The position numbers and the translations under genes are program-made. Below the pieces are notes generated by a model. The model was not told where the DNA came from. It was given only the letters and a program-made list of their open reading frames with translations, and did no database searches. Shown one piece after another: positions 1 through 11,212 of a DNA stretch of 37,237 nt. Each line of letters starts with the position of its first letter. Positions within the stretch are counted from its first letter, which is position 1. Source of the DNA: Acidobacteriota bacterium (lineage in GTDB: Bacteria > Acidobacteriota > Vicinamibacteria > Vicinamibacterales > UBA2999); assembly GCA_020851565.1 (NCBI GenBank), contig JADZCN010000162.1:1-37237 (forward strand). The letters run 5' to 3'.

Positions 1-2
1 TC

Positions 3-704
3 CACATCGTCCACGTGAACTCGGTGGCCGGCGACGACATCGACGCGTTCCTCGCCGCCATCCAGGCGGCGCGCGATGCGGGCCAGGACATCACCACCGA
101 GGCCTATCCCTACGGCGCCGGCATGACGGAAATCCAGTCCGCGCTCTTCGACGACTGGAGGACGTGGCCCAACGAGCGATTCGCGCTGCACCAGCTGGTC
201 TCGACCGGCGAGCGCCTCACGCGCGCCACGTTCGAAAAGGCTCGCGCCGCTGGCGGCACGGTGATCATCCACGGCCGGTCCGAGGAACAGACGCGCAGGG
301 CCATCACCAGCCCGCTGTCGATGATCGCCAGTGACGGCTTCATCGAGAACGGGCGGGGCCACCCGCGCACGTCAGGCAGCTACGCGAAGGTGCTGGGCAA
401 GTACGTGCGCGAGGAACGCGCCATCCCGCTGATGGACGCACTGCAGCGCATGACGCTCGATCCGGCACGCCGCCTCGAACGCCGCGTGCCGGCCATGGCG
501 TCGAAGGGCCGCCTGAAGGCGGGCGCCGACGCGGACGTGACGATTTTCAATCCCGACACCGTGATCGACCGCGCCACCTACGAGGACGGCGCCATCCCGT
601 CAGCGGGGATTCCGTGGGTGATCGTGAACGGCCAACTCGTCGTGGACAACGGTGCGCTGACCGAGGCACGTCCGGGCCGCGGCATCCGCGCGCCGGTGCA
701 ATAG
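3..704 (+). CDS. N-acyl-D-amino-acid deacylase (amidohydrolase), C-terminal part
   Basis: The reading frame is open from the left edge (His-Ile-Val-His-Val-Asn precedes the first in-window GTG at 15), so the true start lies outside the window and about 234 residues of C-terminal half are visible. Family features are the late metal-site Asp in SMIASDGF, the HPR motif with the following SYAKVLGKYVREE helix, MTLDPARRL, and the final beta-strand segment GRLKAGADADVTIFNP plus VIVNG that closes the composite metal-dependent-hydrolase fold. D-aminoacylases and the related prolidase-like enzymes hydrolyse N-acyl-D-amino acids using one or two zinc ions; the first metal-binding HxH is not in view. D-aminoacylase, dihydroorotase-like and D-glutamate deacylase members share this C-terminus, so substrate is not settled. 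Next gene follows after 94 bases on the same strand. Confidence 0.85.
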   Translation, partial: HIVHVNSVAGDDIDAFLAAIQAARDAGQDITTEAYPYGAGMTEIQSALFDDWRTWPNERFALHQLVSTGERLTRATFEKARAAGGTVIIHGRSEEQTRRAITSPLSMIASDGFIENGRGHPRTSGSYAKVLGKYVREERAIPLMDALQRMTLDPARRLERRVPAMASKGRLKAGADADVTIFNPDTVIDRATYEDGAIPSAGIPWVIVNGQLVVDNGALTEARPGRGIRAPVQ

Positions 705-798
705 CGCGGCGTCACGGGAACACGAAGGACCCGCCGGCCACGAAGAACGAACACGTTCTCGTGATCCCGGCGCACGGCGGGTAGCGGTGGGAGGTGCC

Positions 799-1956
799 AT
801 GCAACCGGTCTCGAGGCGTGGGTTCGTGCAAGCAGTCGGCGCAACGGCAGGGGCGGGCTGGCTGGCGCCGACGGGGAGCGCCCAGGGAGGCGCGCCCGAT
901 GCCGGGCCGGATCGTACCGTGCATCTCTCGGGCGACGGCATCGGCCTCTCCCCGCGCGGCTACGCGGCGCTCCTCGGCGAATTGAGCCGGAGGACCGACG
1001 TCCAGGAAGACAATTACCTGCTCGGCGGCGAGGTGGAGCGCTTCGAGCAGCACTGGGCGGCGCTGCTCGGCAAGGAGACGGCCGTCTTCATGCCGTCGGG
1101 AACGCTGGCCAACCAGCTGGCCCTTCGCGCCCTGGCCGGGGCGAAGCGACGTGTCATCGTGCCCGAGATGAGCCACGTCTACAACGACACGGGCGACGCG
1201 TGCCAGACCCTGTCGGGTCTCACACTGATGCCCCTCGCGCCCGGCGCCGCCACATTCACGCGCGCGGACGTCGAGGCCGTGCTCGCCCGCACCGCGGGCG
1301 GCCGCGTGGCGACCGACGTGGGCGCCATCCTCATCGAGAGCCCGATCCGACGCCTGGCGGGCCAGATGTTCGACTGGGACGAGGCGAAGCGCATCGGCGC
1401 CTTCGCCCGCGAGCGCGGCATCGGGACGCATCTCGATGGGGCGCGGCTGTTCATCGCGTCGGCCTACACCGGCATCTCGCCCGCGGAGTATGCGGCGCCC
1501 TTCGACACCGTGTACGTGTCGCTGTGGAAGTGCTTCAACAGCGGCATCGGCGCCATCCTCGCCGGCCCGAAGCGCGTGCTCGACGGCATGTTCCACGCGC
1601 GCCGCATGTTCGGCGGCAACCTGTGGGCGGGCTGGCCGGCAGCGGTCGTGGCGCGGCACTACATGGAGGGCTTCGTCGACCGGCTGAGGAGCGCGGTGCG
1701 CGTGTCCGAGGATTTCTACACGGCGATCGCGCAGCACCGGAAGGTGAGCGTGGAACGCATTCCGGACGGCACCAACCTCGCGCGGGTCACGCTGAGAGGT
1801 GTCGATGTCGTGGCGGTCTCCCGAATGCTCGCCGAGCGGGGCATCCGGCTGCCTGGCGTCACGCCCGCAGGCGTCGTCACGCTGGGCGTGAACGAGACGT
1901 GGAACCGCACCACCGGCGGCGACCTGGCCCGCGCGTTCGAGCAGGCCCTGGGCTGA
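799..1956 (+). CDS. Tat-exported threonine-aldolase-like PLP lyase
   Basis: A fold-type I PLP enzyme of the beta-eliminating lyase/threonine aldolase family (385 residues from the ATG at 799). I chose this ATG rather than the GTG at 787 because GGGAGG at 789-794 is a good ribosome site for it and the Tat motif SRRGFV (residues 5-10) then sits at the N-terminus, followed by a hydrophobic stretch and an Ala-rich cleavage region around residue 28. PLP-binding features are PSGT (99-102), the HLDGAR Asp (about 213) that contacts the pyridine nitrogen, and the SLWK lysine (about 244) that should form the Schiff base. Threonine aldolases cleave L-threonine to glycine and acetaldehyde in the cytoplasm; an exported version is unusual, and substrate is unknown. 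It is convergent with the penicillin-binding protein gene, only 15 bases apart. Confidence 0.86.
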   Translation: MQPVSRRGFVQAVGATAGAGWLAPTGSAQGGAPDAGPDRTVHLSGDGIGLSPRGYAALLGELSRRTDVQEDNYLLGGEVERFEQHWAALLGKETAVFMPSGTLANQLALRALAGAKRRVIVPEMSHVYNDTGDACQTLSGLTLMPLAPGAATFTRADVEAVLARTAGGRVATDVGAILIESPIRRLAGQMFDWDEAKRIGAFARERGIGTHLDGARLFIASAYTGISPAEYAAPFDTVYVSLWKCFNSGIGAILAGPKRVLDGMFHARRMFGGNLWAGWPAAVVARHYMEGFVDRLRSAVRVSEDFYTAIAQHRKVSVERIPDGTNLARVTLRGVDVVAVSRMLAERGIRLPGVTPAGVVTLGVNETWNRTTGGDLARAFEQALG

Positions 1957-1971
1957 TCACGCGGCCAGACA

Positions 1972-3981
1972 TCAGCGGAAAATCGCCCGGACGCGGCGGC
2001 CAGCTTCCGCGATCCATCCCTGCACCGTGCGCGACACGCGCTGGCGGATCGTGCCGCGGTGCAGCGTGCACAGGCGGTCGGGGACCTGGTCGCCTTCCTT
2101 GAAGTACTCCGTGTAGAGAGGACATCCCTCCACGGGCCTGCTGTAGCTGATGGCACAGAGCGCCTCCTCGTGCAGGCGCGCGGGCCGCTCGAACGTGCCC
2201 GCGGGGCGCACGCGCACGGCCCGTTGCATGAAGTCGGCCCAGATGGGCAGCGCATAGCGCGACCCGTACGCGTCGCGCCCAATCGTGGCCGGCCGGTCGA
2301 AGCCGACCCACACGCCCACGACGAGCGACGGCGAGAACCCCACGAACCACGCGTCCTTGAAATCGTCGGTGGTGCCCGTCTTGCCGGCAATCGGGAACCG
2401 CACGCCGAGGCGGCGGGCAGCGGTTCCCGTCCCTCGATCCACCACGTCCCCGAGCATGGAGACCATCTGGAACGCCACCTCGGGCGACAGGACACGCTCG
2501 GCCTCCACGCTCTGCTGCAGGGCCGGTGCGCCGTCGGCATCGATGACGCGGAGGAGGTCGCGCGGCCGCACGGCCATCCCGCCATTGGGGAACATCGCGA
2601 ACGCGGCGGTCATGGCCAGCGGGGTCACGAGCCCGGTCCCGAGCGCCAGCGACGGCACGTCCGGCAGATCGTCGAGCCCGGCCCGCGACGCGAGGCTCAG
2701 CACGCGTCGCGCCCCTACGCGCTGCTGCAGCAGCGTTGCCGCGCGGTTGTCCGATTCCAGGAGGGCGGCTCGCAGCGTGAGCGCGTCGGGCGTGTCATCA
2801 GTCGCGTTGCGCGGCGTCCATTCGTCGGGACCCTGCGGGGCGATGCGGTCCAGGCCGTTCAGCACCGACACGGGCGACAGCCCGCGCTCGAGAGCCACGG
2901 CGAACACGATCGGCTTGAACGCGGACCCCGGCTGGCGCCGGCTCAGGCTCGCCCGGTTGAACGCCGACCGTTGATAGTCGCGGCCGCCGACCAGGGCCAG
3001 CACGTCGCCGGTGTGCGGGTCCATGGCGACGAGCGCCGCCTGCAGCTCGGGCTTGCCAAACCCTGAGAGGCCCCGTTCCACGGCGCCCTCGGCGGCATCC
3101 TGGAGCGCGGCCACGAACGTCGTCTCGACTCGCCAGTCGGGTGGATGGTCGCCGCCGAACGTGTCGCGGAACCGCTGGCGCAGATAGGCCTTCGCATAGC
3201 CGTGCCGTGCGTCGCCATCGCTGCGGTACGCCCGCACGCGGAGTCGCGCGCGCCGGGCCTCTCGCTCTTCGGCCTCGGTGATGAAACCGGCGTCGCGCAT
3301 CCGCGCCAGCACCACGTGGCTCCGCGCGATGGCGCCGTCCAGGTTCGACCAGGGCGACAGCGTCGCCGGTGCCCGGGCGAGCCCGGCGATGAGGGCGCTC
3401 TCCGCGATCGACAGGTCCCGGGCCGGCTTGCCGAAGACCCGACGCGACATGGCCTCGACGCCGTAGATGCCCGCGCTCAGGTAGATCCGATTGAGGTACA
3501 GCTCGAGAATCTGCTCCTTGGTGAGCTGCGCCTCGATCAGGACGGACAGCACCGCCTCGCGCGCCTTCCGCAGGTAGCTCTTGCGGTTCGACAGGAAGAG
3601 CGTGCGGGCGAGCTGCTGGGTGATGGTGCTGCCGCCTTCAACCGTGCCGGGCTCGCGCACATTACGGTAGACGGCCCGCGCCACCGCGATCGGATCCACG
3701 CCAGGATGCCGGAAGAAGCGGTGATCCTCCACCGCCACGAAGGCGTGCTGCAGGTGCGGCGAGATTGCCGCCATCGGCACGTCGTGCCGCTGCTCGTCGA
3801 GGCGGAACCACGGCCGGCCGTCAGCCGTGTGGAACCAGGTGTCGCCCACGCCGCGCGTGAGCTTGTGGACGGCATAGCCCTGGCGACCGAGCCACGCCGT
3901 GGTGATGCTGGCAAGGACGATGAACACCCACAGCAGGGCGCGGGCCCGGCCGGGGTCGGTGCGCAAGGAACCGGGCAGCAT
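1972..3981 (-). CDS. Class A penicillin-binding protein (PBP1-type)
   Basis: A bifunctional peptidoglycan synthase of 669 residues. One N-terminal membrane anchor (about 17-33) is followed by a GT51 glycosyltransferase domain with EDHRFFRHPGVD (catalytic Glu about 85), GGSTITQQLAR and LELYLNRIYLSAGIYGVE, which polymerises lipid II glycan strands. The transpeptidase domain carries SxxK in GSAFKP (Ser353, Lys356), SDN (410-412) and KTGTTDDFKDAWF (Lys534), the acyl-enzyme site that beta-lactams attack. All catalytic motifs are present and length is normal, so it should be active at the cytoplasmic membrane facing the periplasm. Start ATG has AAAGGA upstream. It lies 122 bases downstream of the topoisomerase gene on the same strand; no dedicated partner lipoprotein is visible. 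PBP1a, 1b or 1c subtype cannot be decided from the window. Confidence 0.96.
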   Translation of the reverse strand: MLPGSLRTDPGRARALLWVFIVLASITTAWLGRQGYAVHKLTRGVGDTWFHTADGRPWFRLDEQRHDVPMAAISPHLQHAFVAVEDHRFFRHPGVDPIAVARAVYRNVREPGTVEGGSTITQQLARTLFLSNRKSYLRKAREAVLSVLIEAQLTKEQILELYLNRIYLSAGIYGVEAMSRRVFGKPARDLSIAESALIAGLARAPATLSPWSNLDGAIARSHVVLARMRDAGFITEAEEREARRARLRVRAYRSDGDARHGYAKAYLRQRFRDTFGGDHPPDWRVETTFVAALQDAAEGAVERGLSGFGKPELQAALVAMDPHTGDVLALVGGRDYQRSAFNRASLSRRQPGSAFKPIVFAVALERGLSPVSVLNGLDRIAPQGPDEWTPRNATDDTPDALTLRAALLESDNRAATLLQQRVGARRVLSLASRAGLDDLPDVPSLALGTGLVTPLAMTAAFAMFPNGGMAVRPRDLLRVIDADGAPALQQSVEAERVLSPEVAFQMVSMLGDVVDRGTGTAARRLGVRFPIAGKTGTTDDFKDAWFVGFSPSLVVGVWVGFDRPATIGRDAYGSRYALPIWADFMQRAVRVRPAGTFERPARLHEEALCAISYSRPVEGCPLYTEYFKEGDQVPDRLCTLHRGTIRQRVSRTVQGWIAEAGRRVRAIFR

Positions 3982-4103
3982 CCTTTTCGTCCTTTGGACG
4001 ACGCGCGGGGCCCGTCAGTCGGGCGGGACCCGTGTCCCACCGGCCGTTCTGCGTCGTGCGCCCTTTGTGCTCTTCGCGCCCCCAGGTTCCCCTGCCCGGG
4101 CGC

Positions 4104-6542
<2,439 letters not shown>

Positions 6543-6553
6543 CGGATCAGATC

Positions 6554-6624
6554 GGGGGTCAGGGGTCAGGGATCAGGGGTCAAGGGGTCAGGGGGTCCCA
6601 GGGGTCAGAAGTCGGGAGTCGGGC
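6554..6624. repeat. Heptamer tandem repeat, AGGGGTC type
   Basis: About ten degenerate units ending in GTC or ATC follow one another with period 7 (occasionally 8 or 9): GGGGGTC, AGGGGTC, AGGGATC, AGGGGTC, AAGGGGTC, AGGGGGTC, then AGAAGTC and GGGAGTC. They occupy the divergent region immediately upstream of the topoisomerase start codon. Confidence 0.85.
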
Positions 6625-6735
6625 GTTCCATGACTGGGCCTGGCTCGCACGTGCAATTGCGTGTAACAGGATAGCGGATCACGGTGCGATACTGTCGCGG
6701 CCCGAGCTTCTCGCCCGGGGGACGCTGGAGGAGAC

Positions 6736-7440
6736 ATGCCCAGGACGCGCATTCCCGTCGCCGCCTTTCTGCTGGCGGCGCTGCCGCTCGCCGCGGCCCT
6801 GGCCGCGCAGGCCTATCCGCACGCCTTCCCGCGCACCGGCGTGACGAAGCTCTTCGAGAACGAGCGCATCATCGTCTGGGACGTCAAGTGGCTCCGCGGC
6901 GTGACGCAGCCGTATCACCGCCATCAATACGACATGGCCGGCGTCTACACGGTGTATGGGCCGATCCGCGTGACGAACACGGATGGCAGCGTCGCGCCGA
7001 TCAAGCCATTCGACGTGCCGCGGCCGTACTTCCAGCTCAAGGGCATCACCCACAAGGAAGAGCACATCGGCTTCGGCGACGCGCCCGAACGGGAGGCCGT
7101 GATGATCGACCTGAAGGAGGTCTCGGTCCCGCCGGTGACCCGCACCGGCCTGCCGACGTCGTTCCCGCGGCCTGGCGTGACACCGGCCATCGACAACGCG
7201 CGCGTGATCGAATGGGACTACACCTGGACGCCCGGCACGCCCGTGGCGCGGCACATCCACGACAAGGACTCGGTGGAGGTGTTCTTCGAGCCCGGCACGA
7301 TTCGGTACCGCACCGAGGATGGCCGCGAGGAGACGCGGACGTTCAAGCGCAAGGACGCGCGGTTCGTGCCCCGCGGCACCATCGACACCGAGGAGGCGAT
7401 CAGCGGCACGCCACGGGCCGTGATCGTGGAGCTCAAGTAG
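6736..7440 (+). CDS. Exported bicupin protein of unknown function
   Basis: A 234-residue protein with a clear Sec signal peptide (short basic start, hydrophobic 6-22, then AAQA) and two cupin-like halves. The first contains PYHRHQYDMAGVYTVYG and the second PVARHIHDKDSVEVFFEPG; the His pairs with a following acidic residue match cupin motif 1, and VPRG late in the second half fits motif 2. Cupins of this kind bind a divalent metal and may be dioxygenases, isomerases or sensors; nothing here fixes the reaction. The ATG has GGAGGA directly upstream. It is followed after 37 bases by trpB2 on the same strand, so the two may be cotranscribed, but an exported cupin has no obvious link to tryptophan metabolism. 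Confidence 0.75.
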   Translation: MPRTRIPVAAFLLAALPLAAALAAQAYPHAFPRTGVTKLFENERIIVWDVKWLRGVTQPYHRHQYDMAGVYTVYGPIRVTNTDGSVAPIKPFDVPRPYFQLKGITHKEEHIGFGDAPEREAVMIDLKEVSVPPVTRTGLPTSFPRPGVTPAIDNARVIEWDYTWTPGTPVARHIHDKDSVEVFFEPGTIRYRTEDGREETRTFKRKDARFVPRGTIDTEEAISGTPRAVIVELK

Positions 7441-7477
7441 GCATCTTCCAGCGCAGCACCCGACCAGCGAGGCCATC

Positions 7478-8848
7478 ATGGGCGACACCGTCAAGTACCT
7501 GCTCGACGAATCACGCATCCCGAAGGCCTGGTACAACCTGATGGCCGACCTGCCCTCACCTCCCCCGCCCGTGCTGCATCCCGGGACGATGAGGCCGGTG
7601 GGGCCGGACGACCTGGCACCGTTGTTTCCGATGTCGCTCATCGCGCAGGAGGTCTCGACCGAACGCGATATCGAGATCCCCGAGCCGGTGCGCGACGTCT
7701 ACCGGCAATGGCGGCCCACGCCGCTCTTCCGAGCGCGCCGCCTCGAGCAGGCGCTGCAGACACCGGCCCGCATCTACTACAAGTACGAGGGCGTGAGCCC
7801 CGCCGGCAGCCACAAGCCGAACACCGCCGTGGCGCAGGCCTTCTACAACCGGGACGCCGGCATCCGGAAGATCACCACGGAGACGGGCGCGGGCCAGTGG
7901 GGCTCGTCGCTGGCGTTCGCGGGTGCGCTGTTCGGCATCGAGATCCACGTGTTCATGGTGCGCGTCTCGTACAACCAGAAGCCCTACCGGCGGCTGTTCA
8001 TGGAGACGTTCGGCGCGACGTGCATCCCGAGCCCGTCGATGGAAACCAATTACGGGCGCACGGTGCTGGCGCGCACGCCGGACAGCCCCGGCAGCCTCGG
8101 CATCGCGATCTCGGAGGCGGTGGAGGTCGCGGCAACCCGCGACGACACGAAATACGCGCTCGGCTCCGTGCTCAACCACGTGCTGCTGCACCAGACCGTG
8201 ATCGGCCAGGAAGCGATGGCGCAGCTCGCGATGGCCGACGACTACCCCGACATCGTCGTGGGCTGCACGGGCGGCGGATCGAACTTCGCGGGCATCGCGT
8301 TCCCGTTCATCGGCGCCCAGCTGCGGGGCGGCAGGCAGGTGCGTGTCATCGCCGTGGAGCCCGCCGCCTGTCCCAGCCTCACGCGTGGTGTCTACGCGTA
8401 CGACTTCGGCGACACCGGCAAGATGACGCCGCTCGTCAGGATGCACACGCTCGGCTCGGCGTTCGTGCCGCCGGGCTTCCACGCCGGCGGCCTGCGGTAC
8501 CACGGCATGGCGCCGCTCGTATCGCACGCGAAGGAGCTGGGGCTCCTCGAGGCGCGGGCGGAACACCAGACGCAGTGCTTCGAGGCCGGCGTCCTCTTCG
8601 CGCGCGCGGAGGGCATCGTCCCGGCGCCCGAGGCGAACCATGCCGTGAAGGGCGCGATAGACGAGGCGGTCAAGTGCCGCGAGGAAGGGACGTCGAAGGC
8701 GATCCTCTTCAACCTGTGCGGGCACGGGCACTTCGACATGGCGGCGTACCAGGACTACTTCGCCGGGCGGCTCGAGGATCGGGACTACGACGAGGGCGAG
8801 CTGGCGCTGGCCCTGGCAGGGCTGCCCTCCGTCCCGGCCGGACTCTGA
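7478..8848 (+). CDS. trpB: TrpB2-type tryptophan synthase beta chain
   Basis: A fold-type II PLP enzyme of 456 residues, the longer TrpB2 form. The PLP lysine is in SHKPNTA (Lys113), the catalytic glutamate is in TETGAGQWGSS (Glu135), and GGGSN (265-269) binds the PLP phosphate. The GAGQWG sequence, where TrpB1 has GAGQHG, and the N-terminal extension are typical of TrpB2. These enzymes condense indole with L-serine to tryptophan, often without a bound alpha subunit; roles in indole salvage or with another amine acceptor have been proposed for stand-alone copies. No trpA or other trp gene is in the window, which fits a stand-alone enzyme. Start ATG follows a GAGG ribosome site. Confidence 0.93.
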   Translation: MGDTVKYLLDESRIPKAWYNLMADLPSPPPPVLHPGTMRPVGPDDLAPLFPMSLIAQEVSTERDIEIPEPVRDVYRQWRPTPLFRARRLEQALQTPARIYYKYEGVSPAGSHKPNTAVAQAFYNRDAGIRKITTETGAGQWGSSLAFAGALFGIEIHVFMVRVSYNQKPYRRLFMETFGATCIPSPSMETNYGRTVLARTPDSPGSLGIAISEAVEVAATRDDTKYALGSVLNHVLLHQTVIGQEAMAQLAMADDYPDIVVGCTGGGSNFAGIAFPFIGAQLRGGRQVRVIAVEPAACPSLTRGVYAYDFGDTGKMTPLVRMHTLGSAFVPPGFHAGGLRYHGMAPLVSHAKELGLLEARAEHQTQCFEAGVLFARAEGIVPAPEANHAVKGAIDEAVKCREEGTSKAILFNLCGHGHFDMAAYQDYFAGRLEDRDYDEGELALALAGLPSVPAGL

Positions 8849-8887
8849 CTTGTCCGTGCCAGGGAGCCGCACTCGAGCACCAGTCAA

Positions 8888-8933
8888 CCGTCCGGCCCGC
8901 CGTATAATCCGTTCCGGGCGCACGACCGGACGG
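8888..8933 (+). promoter_or_regulatory. Promoter with flanking 8-bp inverted repeat
   Basis: A TATAAT box at 8903-8908 followed by CC lies between perfect inverted 8-mers CCGTCCGG (8888-8895) and CCGGACGG (8926-8933). The box sits about 65 bases upstream of the metallo-hydrolase start. I see no good -35 hexamer. The dyad spans the expected transcription start and could be an operator; this is inference. Confidence 0.45.
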
Positions 8934-8973
8934 CCGGCGTGGAGAGCCACGGCCGTTCGCGTGGGAGGACTTC

Positions 8974-9906
8974 ATGAGGTGGACACGTCGCGACTTCGTC
9001 AAGGCATCGGCGCTCGCCGTCCCGGCCGCGGCCTTCCCGTCCGCCGTGGGCGCGCAGCAGGGCTCGACGCCCGGCACGCCGTCCGCTCCACCGCCGGCGC
9101 CGGCGGTGTTCACGCCGCTGCGGCGTAACGTCGGCATCTTCCACCAGCGCGGCGGCACCATCGGCTGGCTCGTGAACCGCGACGGCCTGCTCGTCGTGGA
9201 CAGCCAGTTCGCCGACACGGCGCCGAGCCTGCTGAGCGGCCTCGAGGAGCGCAGCCCGCGCGCCATCGACGTGCTCGTCAACACCCATCACCACCCGGAT
9301 CACACGGGGGGCAACGGCGTGCTCAGGCCCGCGGCGAAGCAGATCGTGGCGCACGTGCGGTCGAAGGAGAACCAGGTGGTGCAGGGCGAGCGCATGAAGG
9401 CCACGCCCACGCTGCCGGATGTGACCTTCACCGACACGTGGAGCGTCACGCTGGGCGACGAGACGGTCCGGGCCCGGCACTGGGGACCGGCGCACACGGG
9501 CGGCGATGCCTCCATCCACTTCGAGCAGGCCAACGTCGTCCATCTGGGCGACCTGCTGAACAATCGCGGCTATCCCAACGTGGACGCGCCGGCCGGCGCC
9601 TCGGTGCACGGGTGGATCAAGGTCCTCGAGCAGATGGCGGCGCACTACCCGGCCGACGCGCTCTACGTCTACGGGCACGCGGAGGCGGGGCATCCCTTCA
9701 TCGGCACGCGCGCGGACCTGCACTACCAGCGCGATTACTTCACGGCCGTCATCGAGCACGCAGCCCGCGCGCGCAAGGAGGGCCGCGCGCGCGAGGCGCT
9801 GGCGAAGGTGGAGGTGCTGCCCGGCTTCGAGCACTTCGGCGGCCAGAAGCCCCGACTCGGGCTGGCGCTGACCATCGCCTACGACGAGCTGGCGAAGACA
9901 GGTTGA
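8974..9906 (+). CDS. Tat-exported metallo-beta-lactamase-fold hydrolase
   Basis: A 310-residue MBL-fold protein. The N-terminus TRRDFVKASALAVPAAA is a twin-arginine signal, with a likely cleavage after VGA around residue 27. The metal-binding HxHxDH motif is THHHPDHTGGN (His105, His107, Asp109, His110), with His174 in GPAHTGGD and Asp193 in LGDLLNN completing a dinuclear site; YGHAEAGH supplies the last His. The set of ligands is complete, so it should be a folded zinc or iron hydrolase acting outside the cytoplasm. The family includes quinoprotein-relay SoxH-like proteins, lactonases and beta-lactamases; the sequence does not choose between them. GGGAGG precedes the ATG. Its TGA overlaps the argA ATG by one base, so the two are translationally coupled. 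Confidence 0.9.
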   Translation: MRWTRRDFVKASALAVPAAAFPSAVGAQQGSTPGTPSAPPPAPAVFTPLRRNVGIFHQRGGTIGWLVNRDGLLVVDSQFADTAPSLLSGLEERSPRAIDVLVNTHHHPDHTGGNGVLRPAAKQIVAHVRSKENQVVQGERMKATPTLPDVTFTDTWSVTLGDETVRARHWGPAHTGGDASIHFEQANVVHLGDLLNNRGYPNVDAPAGASVHGWIKVLEQMAAHYPADALYVYGHAEAGHPFIGTRADLHYQRDYFTAVIEHAARARKEGRAREALAKVEVLPGFEHFGGQKPRLGLALTIAYDELAKTG

Positions 9907-11186
9907 TGAAGCCGACCGATCTCCGAGGGATCCTCGAGTACATCCCCCGCTACCGGGAGCGGATCTTCGTGCTCTCGGCCGACGGCGCCATCGTCACCGA
10001 CGAGAACTTCGCGAACATCCTGCTCGATGTCGCGGTGCTGCGCTCGCTCAACATCCGCGTGGTGCTCGTCCACGGCGCGGCCGCGCAGATCGAGCGGATG
10101 GGCGCGGACCGCGGCGTCGTGCCGAGCGACCTGGCCGGCACGGGCGTCACCGACGCCGCGACGCTCGAACTGGCGCTCACCGCCGCGAATCGCCTCACCC
10201 ACGAGATCCTGGAAGGGCTCTCCGCCGCCGATCTGCGCGCCGCGACCACCAACGCCGTCATCGCGCACCCCGCGGGGATCATCCAGGGAGTGGATCACCA
10301 GCTCACCGGCCGGGTGGAGCGCGTGGACGTGGAGCTGCTCCAGGCGCTGCTGGCGCAGGGCATCATCCCGATCGTGCCGCCGCTCGGCTTCGACGGCGAC
10401 GGCCGGACCTACCGGGTGAATTCCGATGCCGTGGCCGCAGCGGTGGCGAAGGCGCTCAAGGCCATCAAGCTCGTCTACATCACCACGCACCACGGCCTCA
10501 TCGTGGACGGCGAGCTGGTGCGACACCTGAGCGTGGGCGACCTGGAGGGCCTGCTGCAGAAGAACCGCGCGGGGTTCCTGCCCGCCAGCGTGTCGAAGGC
10601 GCAGCACGCCGCGGCCGCCTGCCGCGCCGGCGTCGAGCGCGTACACGTCATCAGCGGACGCGAGGACGATGGGCTGCTGGCCGAGGTGTTCTCGAACGAA
10701 GGCATCGGCACGATGGTTCACGCGGACCAGTACCAGCAGATTCGGCCCGCGCGGAAGAAGGACCTGCACGCCATCCAGGTGCTGATCCGGCCGGGAGTCG
10801 ACTCGGGCGAGCTGATGTACCGGAGCCGCGCCAGCCTGGAGAAGACGCTGGGGGACTTCTACATCTTCGAGATCGACGGCAACCCGGTCGCGTGCGCGGC
10901 GCTCCACGTCGATCCCGACCAGCAGTCGGGGGAGCTGGCGTGCCTCTACGTGAACCCCACGCACGAGCACCAGGGGATCGGCCGCAAGCTGGTGCAGTTC
11001 GTCGAGAGCCGGGCGCGGGATCTCGGTCTCACGCGGCTCTACGCGCTCTCCACGCAGGCGTTCACCTACTTCCAGTCGAAGGGCGGCTTCGTCGAGGGGA
11101 CGCCCGACGACCTGCCGTCGGCGCGCCGCGAGAAGTACGAGAAGAGCGGTCGAAAGTCGAAGGTGCTGGTCAAGCGCCTGGCCTGA
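9906..11186 (+). CDS. argA: N-acetylglutamate synthase (ArgA-type, kinase domain plus GNAT)
   Basis: The first enzyme of arginine synthesis, transferring acetyl from acetyl-CoA to L-glutamate. The 426-residue protein has an N-terminal amino-acid-kinase domain (about 1-285: LRSLNIRVVLVHGAAAQ, VNSDAVAAAVAKALKA, PASVSKAQHAAAACRAGVERVHVISG), which in this family binds arginine for feedback control, and a C-terminal GNAT domain (about 287-426) with HEHQGIGRKLVQFVESRA as the acetyl-CoA loop. I place the start at the ATG at 9906, overlapping the preceding stop; the frame is open further upstream but that part lies inside the metallo-hydrolase gene. Family length is normal. No other arg gene is nearby. 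Coupling to an exported hydrolase is odd and probably reflects chance packing. Confidence 0.94.
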   Translation: MKPTDLRGILEYIPRYRERIFVLSADGAIVTDENFANILLDVAVLRSLNIRVVLVHGAAAQIERMGADRGVVPSDLAGTGVTDAATLELALTAANRLTHEILEGLSAADLRAATTNAVIAHPAGIIQGVDHQLTGRVERVDVELLQALLAQGIIPIVPPLGFDGDGRTYRVNSDAVAAAVAKALKAIKLVYITTHHGLIVDGELVRHLSVGDLEGLLQKNRAGFLPASVSKAQHAAAACRAGVERVHVISGREDDGLLAEVFSNEGIGTMVHADQYQQIRPARKKDLHAIQVLIRPGVDSGELMYRSRASLEKTLGDFYIFEIDGNPVACAALHVDPDQQSGELACLYVNPTHEHQGIGRKLVQFVESRARDLGLTRLYALSTQAFTYFQSKGGFVEGTPDDLPSARREKYEKSGRKSKVLVKRLA

Positions 11187-11212
11187 TGTCGAGCCGCGCC
11201 TGATCAGCCACC

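Noticed and set aside
4025..4038. GGGAC-CCGT-GTCCC hairpin as a terminator after the topoisomerase gene
   Set aside because: The stem is only five pairs with no U-tract in the direction of transcription; in such GC-rich DNA this is expected by chance.
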